DNA of 64,000 bases from NCBI GenBank assembly GCA_020055645.1, contig CM034550.1, positions 23,282,880 to 23,346,879 on the forward strand, read 5' to 3'. Below are positions 61,201 to 64,000 of the stretch, piece by piece (the stretch's first letter is position 1; the number at the start of each line of letters is the position of its first letter). Both the position numbers and the translations under genes were made by a program. The notes below the pieces were generated by a model. The model ran no database searches and was not told the DNA's origin. It was given only the letters and a program-made list of their open reading frames with translations. Origin of the DNA: Tomocerus qinae. Lineage: Eukaryota; Arthropoda; Collembola; Entomobryomorpha; Tomoceridae.

Positions 61201-62245
61201 AAATAAATTTTTTGCTTTAGGAAAATAATTTCTTTGGGTTTTTGAGAAATAAATTCAAAATCCTTCGTTTGCAAAAAAATGACTTAGTTTTTGCAAAATA
61301 GATTCCTTGGAATTTTGAGGAATAAGCTCCTATAAAATTGAAAAATGACTATAGGATTTTTGAAAAATAAGTCCCAATCGTTTTTACAAAATAAATTGAT
61401 ATAGTTTTTGCGAAATAAATTCATTATGGTTTTGCCCAATTACTTGGAATTTAACGAAATAAATTCGTTAATGCTTTGTGAAATATTCCTTAGAGGTTTG
61501 CGAAATAAATTCATTTGGGGTTTGTGAAATAAATTCATTTGGGGTTTGCAAAATAAATTCATTTGGGGTTTGCGAAATAAATTCATTTGGGGTTTGCGAA
61601 ATAAATTCATTTGGGGTTTGCGAAATAAATTCATTTGGGGTTTGCGAAATAAATTCATTTGGGGTTTGCGAAATAAATTCATTTGGGGTTTGCGAAATAA
61701 ATTCATTTGGGGTTTGCGAAATAAATTCATTTGGGGTTTGCGAAATAAATTCATTTGGGGTTTGCGAAATAAATTCATTTGGGGTTTGCGAAATAAATTC
61801 ATTTGGGGTTTGCGAAATAAATTAATTTGGGGTTTGCGAAATAAATTAATTTGGGGTTTGCAAAATAAATTCATTTGGGGTTTGCGAAATAAATTCATTT
61901 GGGGTTTGCGAAATAAATTCATTTGGGGTTTGCGAAATAAACTCATTTGGGGTTTGCGAAATAAATTCATTTGGGGTTAGCGGAATAAATTCATTTGCGG
62001 TTTGCGAAATAAATTCATTTGGGGTTTGCGAAATAAATTCATTTGGGGTTTGCGAAATAAATTCATTTGGGGTTTGCGAAATAAATTCATTTGGGGTTTG
62101 CGAAATAAATTCATTTGGGGTTTGCGAAATAAATTCATTTGGGGTTTGCGAAATAAATTCATTTGGGGTTTGCGAAATAAATTCATTTGGGGTTTGCGAA
62201 ATAAACTCCTTAGGGTTTTGCAAAATAAATTCCTTGAAAAATAAA
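61200..62245. repeat. 24-bp minisatellite, ~30 near-perfect units with a degenerate edge
   Basis: The unit is CGAAATAAATTCATTTGGGG plus TTTG. Near-perfect copies fill about 61490-62215; 61200-61490 contains progressively diverged versions (TTTGAGAAATAAATTCAAAA and similar). Because 24 is a multiple of three, several frames stay open on both strands, giving apparent proteins of 80-176 aa made of NKFIWGLR-, INSFGVCE-, LFRKPQMN- or EFISQTPN-type repeats. I regard these as artefacts: there is no signal peptide, no flanking unique coding sequence and no splice context. Confidence 0.93.
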
Positions 62246-62482
62246 TTCTTTGAACTTTTGTGAATAAAAACGGGATGCCCGATACACTAAAACCTTGTCT
62301 TGTCAAAGCTATTCGGTTGATGTGCTGAAGTGGAAGTGGTTTTTAGATTATATTCCAGCGACAGAAAATCGATAACTGTGGGTCATTCTTGGTTGTTATA
62401 TTTACCCGAGAACAGTCTGACTCTTGTTTCACTTCTAGATTGAAAGGAGAGCAAGCCTGAGTTGGTAAATAGACAAATTGAG
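62246..62482. other. Upstream region of the acidic orphan gene
   Basis: Unique sequence between the 24-bp array and the next ATG. No TATA box is evident. Confidence 0.35.
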
Positions 62483-63133
62483 ATGGAGTGGAGTAAGCAG
62501 TATCGTCCGTCCGTCCTGAGCAACATCGTTCACAGCAGCGACGAAGTCTACGAAGAGGAGGATTCCTTCTACGAAAACAGCAGCAGTGACAGTGAGAGTG
62601 AAGACTCGAGCGATTCAAATGAGTCGGAAGAGGATTCATCCCAGGCTTCAAAAACCGGGGACTTCCCAGAGATAGATTTGGAAGAGAGCATTCCAGGAAC
62701 TCCCGAAGATTCTTCGGAAGACAAACCCCTGGGCTACTTCGATATGTATCTCAGTGTGGACGAGTTTGGCGAATATTCCTTGCACATCAAAAAGATAGGC
62801 GAGCACGAGTCGATGTGCAAGAACAACGACGTGTACTTCCCGCTGGAGCAGGCGGAGGAGGTGGAGGAGTGTGTCAAGGAACTGATGAAGACGGAAGTCG
62901 ACGATGATCCCGAGACGATGAAAACATTTCTCAAGCACGGCATCACCACCTCACATGTCGAGATGTGGCTCGAGTTTTCTCCAGACTTCGACGCTTACGG
63001 CATCTTCTTCCTCAGTCTTCAAAATGGCGCCGAAGTATCCTTCCCAAGGGACGAAGCCGCTTTGTGGTGCTGCAATCGCCTCGAATGGTACAGGACAAAA
63101 GGAAGGGCGGAATATTCAAATTTTTATTTGTGA
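62483..63133 (+). CDS. Acidic orphan protein, single exon, 216 aa
   Basis: The ATG at 62483 is the first in a frame that also extends a few codons upstream without an ATG. The TGA is at 63131-63133 and AATAAA at about 63288-63293. There is no signal peptide or membrane segment, so the product is probably intracellular. Residues about 25-80 are a Ser/Glu/Asp-rich disordered stretch (EEEDSFYENSSSDSESEDSS) dense in casein-kinase-2-type sites. The C-terminal 130 residues look like a compact domain (LGYFDMYLSVDEFGEYSLHI, then VYFPLEQAEEVEECVKELMK, VEMWLEFSPDFDAYGIFFLS and ending LEWYRTKGRAEYSNFYL). I do not recognise the fold. GC content is well above the flanks, as for the other real exons here. 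An upstream exon cannot be excluded. Confidence 0.7.
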   Translation: MEWSKQYRPSVLSNIVHSSDEVYEEEDSFYENSSSDSESEDSSDSNESEEDSSQASKTGDFPEIDLEESIPGTPEDSSEDKPLGYFDMYLSVDEFGEYSLHIKKIGEHESMCKNNDVYFPLEQAEEVEECVKELMKTEVDDDPETMKTFLKHGITTSHVEMWLEFSPDFDAYGIFFLSLQNGAEVSFPRDEAALWCCNRLEWYRTKGRAEYSNFYL

Positions 63134-64000
63134 AATGCTGCTTTTCCTACATCAAACTTCGATTGTCAAAATTCTATTTTCCAGATCGTCTTTTTGCTGG
63201 TAAAATCGAACATATCTATTTACTGTGCGATCCTCCCAAAAGTTTAGAACTGAAGTTACTCAGATCTAATAATTTATGTAGTATTAAAATAAATATAGAA
63301 TAATCCTTTGTGGAAAAAATAGAATAATTACAATTTACTTCCTCGCCAAAATTTCTGAATAATATTAACGTGTAACTATTCATGTCCCCGCCCCCGCGTG
63401 ACGGTGAAATCTCAACTCTGTAAAATAGAAGCTAACTGCCCACTAAATATTTTTCTTCCTAAATTCATACTAAATATGTTCACACTATAGGTGTCCATAT
63501 TCTGGAGGAAATATACTATTTACTTATAACCCATAGGAAATGTTAATTGAAATGTCTAGAGATTAGAGAATATGTGTCAATTTTTGGGAATATTTATTTA
63601 TAGCCGCAAACTTTTGTGTGCAGATATACATATAATATAATACGATTTTTTTCTGAAATATTGAGTGCAGATATTTCTAATTATTTTTTAATTTGCGTGA
63701 ATCGATGTTTATTTTTATTTTTAATCGAAAAATAGTAATTATTACTTCCCATTTAAGTGCGATAGGTACTGTTGGTGAATGCTATTTAATGTCACAAAGT
63801 CCTCTCTTGTTCCGCATTCCTGCCATAAATGTGGACAAAAACGTTTGTGATTGAAAAAATATATTTGGAGTAAATAAATAGAGTAGAATAGTTGCAGTAG
63901 AGCAGCAATAAATGGGATTAGGTATTGATAAAGCTCATTCTGGTTTATTTTATTACTGTTGTTGATAATGGCTGAAGGCTGACGGTGCTTTTCGTGATCC
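63134..64000. other. 3' flank, nothing recognised
   Basis: AT-rich to the window edge. It includes the 3' UTR and AATAAA of the acidic orphan gene. No further gene is seen. Confidence 0.4.

Noticed and set aside
61440-62306. Large open frames on both strands (80-176 aa) in the 24-bp array
   Set aside because: They are produced by a repeat unit that is a multiple of three with no stop in several frames; no start context, signal or unique flanking coding sequence.

Overview
This is a eukaryotic, AT-rich window (compact GT-AG introns, AATAAA poly-A signals, GC-richer exons in AT-rich flanks). The gene content points to an arthropod: a seven-transmembrane chemoreceptor of the gustatory/odorant receptor type, a classical odorant-binding protein, two small secreted chitin-binding-type proteins, and three Ala/Gly-rich cuticle-type proteins. 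A hexapod, most likely a springtail (Collembola), fits best. That assignment is inferred from the receptor C-terminus, the OBP and the subtilase type, and was not tested by a search.

Layout. 0.3-0.9 kb: last exon of a Pro-rich secreted-type protein, weakly Tweedle-like. 3.7-5.05 kb: two-exon chemoreceptor (409 aa). 5.97-8.71 kb: eleven-exon alanine aminotransferase (492 aa), complete with catalytic Lys310. 9.88-12.36 kb: six-exon odorant-binding protein (143 aa) with a 25-bp minisatellite in intron 2. 12.4-20.8 kb: gene-poor, with repeats that include a 603-bp hAT-type element with an intact 8-bp target duplication. 20.85-21.90 and 25.93-27.19 kb: two paralogous three-exon, eight-cysteine chitin-binding-type genes. 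27.84-30.93 kb (minus): four-exon secreted subtilase (477 aa) of the bacillopeptidase F-like kind. 32.4-32.85 kb (minus): single-exon secreted orphan (148 aa). 34.02-34.35 kb: two-exon gene for a 74-aa Gly-rich secreted peptide. 39.3-40.5, 48.6-49.6 and 58.1-58.9 kb (all minus): three members of one cuticle-type gene family, each with a three-codon first exon and a conserved TATA box; the last two are a recent duplication of about 2 kb. 62.5-63.1 kb: single-exon acidic orphan (216 aa).

Between the genes lies a dense repeat landscape: small hAT-like MITEs with perfect or near-perfect 8-bp target duplications, several foldback (inverted-repeat) elements, a deleted Tc1/mariner-type element carrying a 23-bp GATC-rich minisatellite, a LINE reverse-transcriptase scrap, LTR-like direct repeats, a 1.3-kb array of 20-bp units and a 24-bp array that is open in several frames on both strands.

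The genes are independent and do not form a pathway. Two themes recur: chemosensation (receptor plus binding protein) and extracellular matrix/cuticle (chitin-binding-type and cuticle-type proteins). I saw no convincing tRNA, rRNA or CRISPR. I found no clear undescribed system. The most unusual items are the mobile-element structures, the bacterial/oomycete-like subtilase and the orphan secreted proteins.
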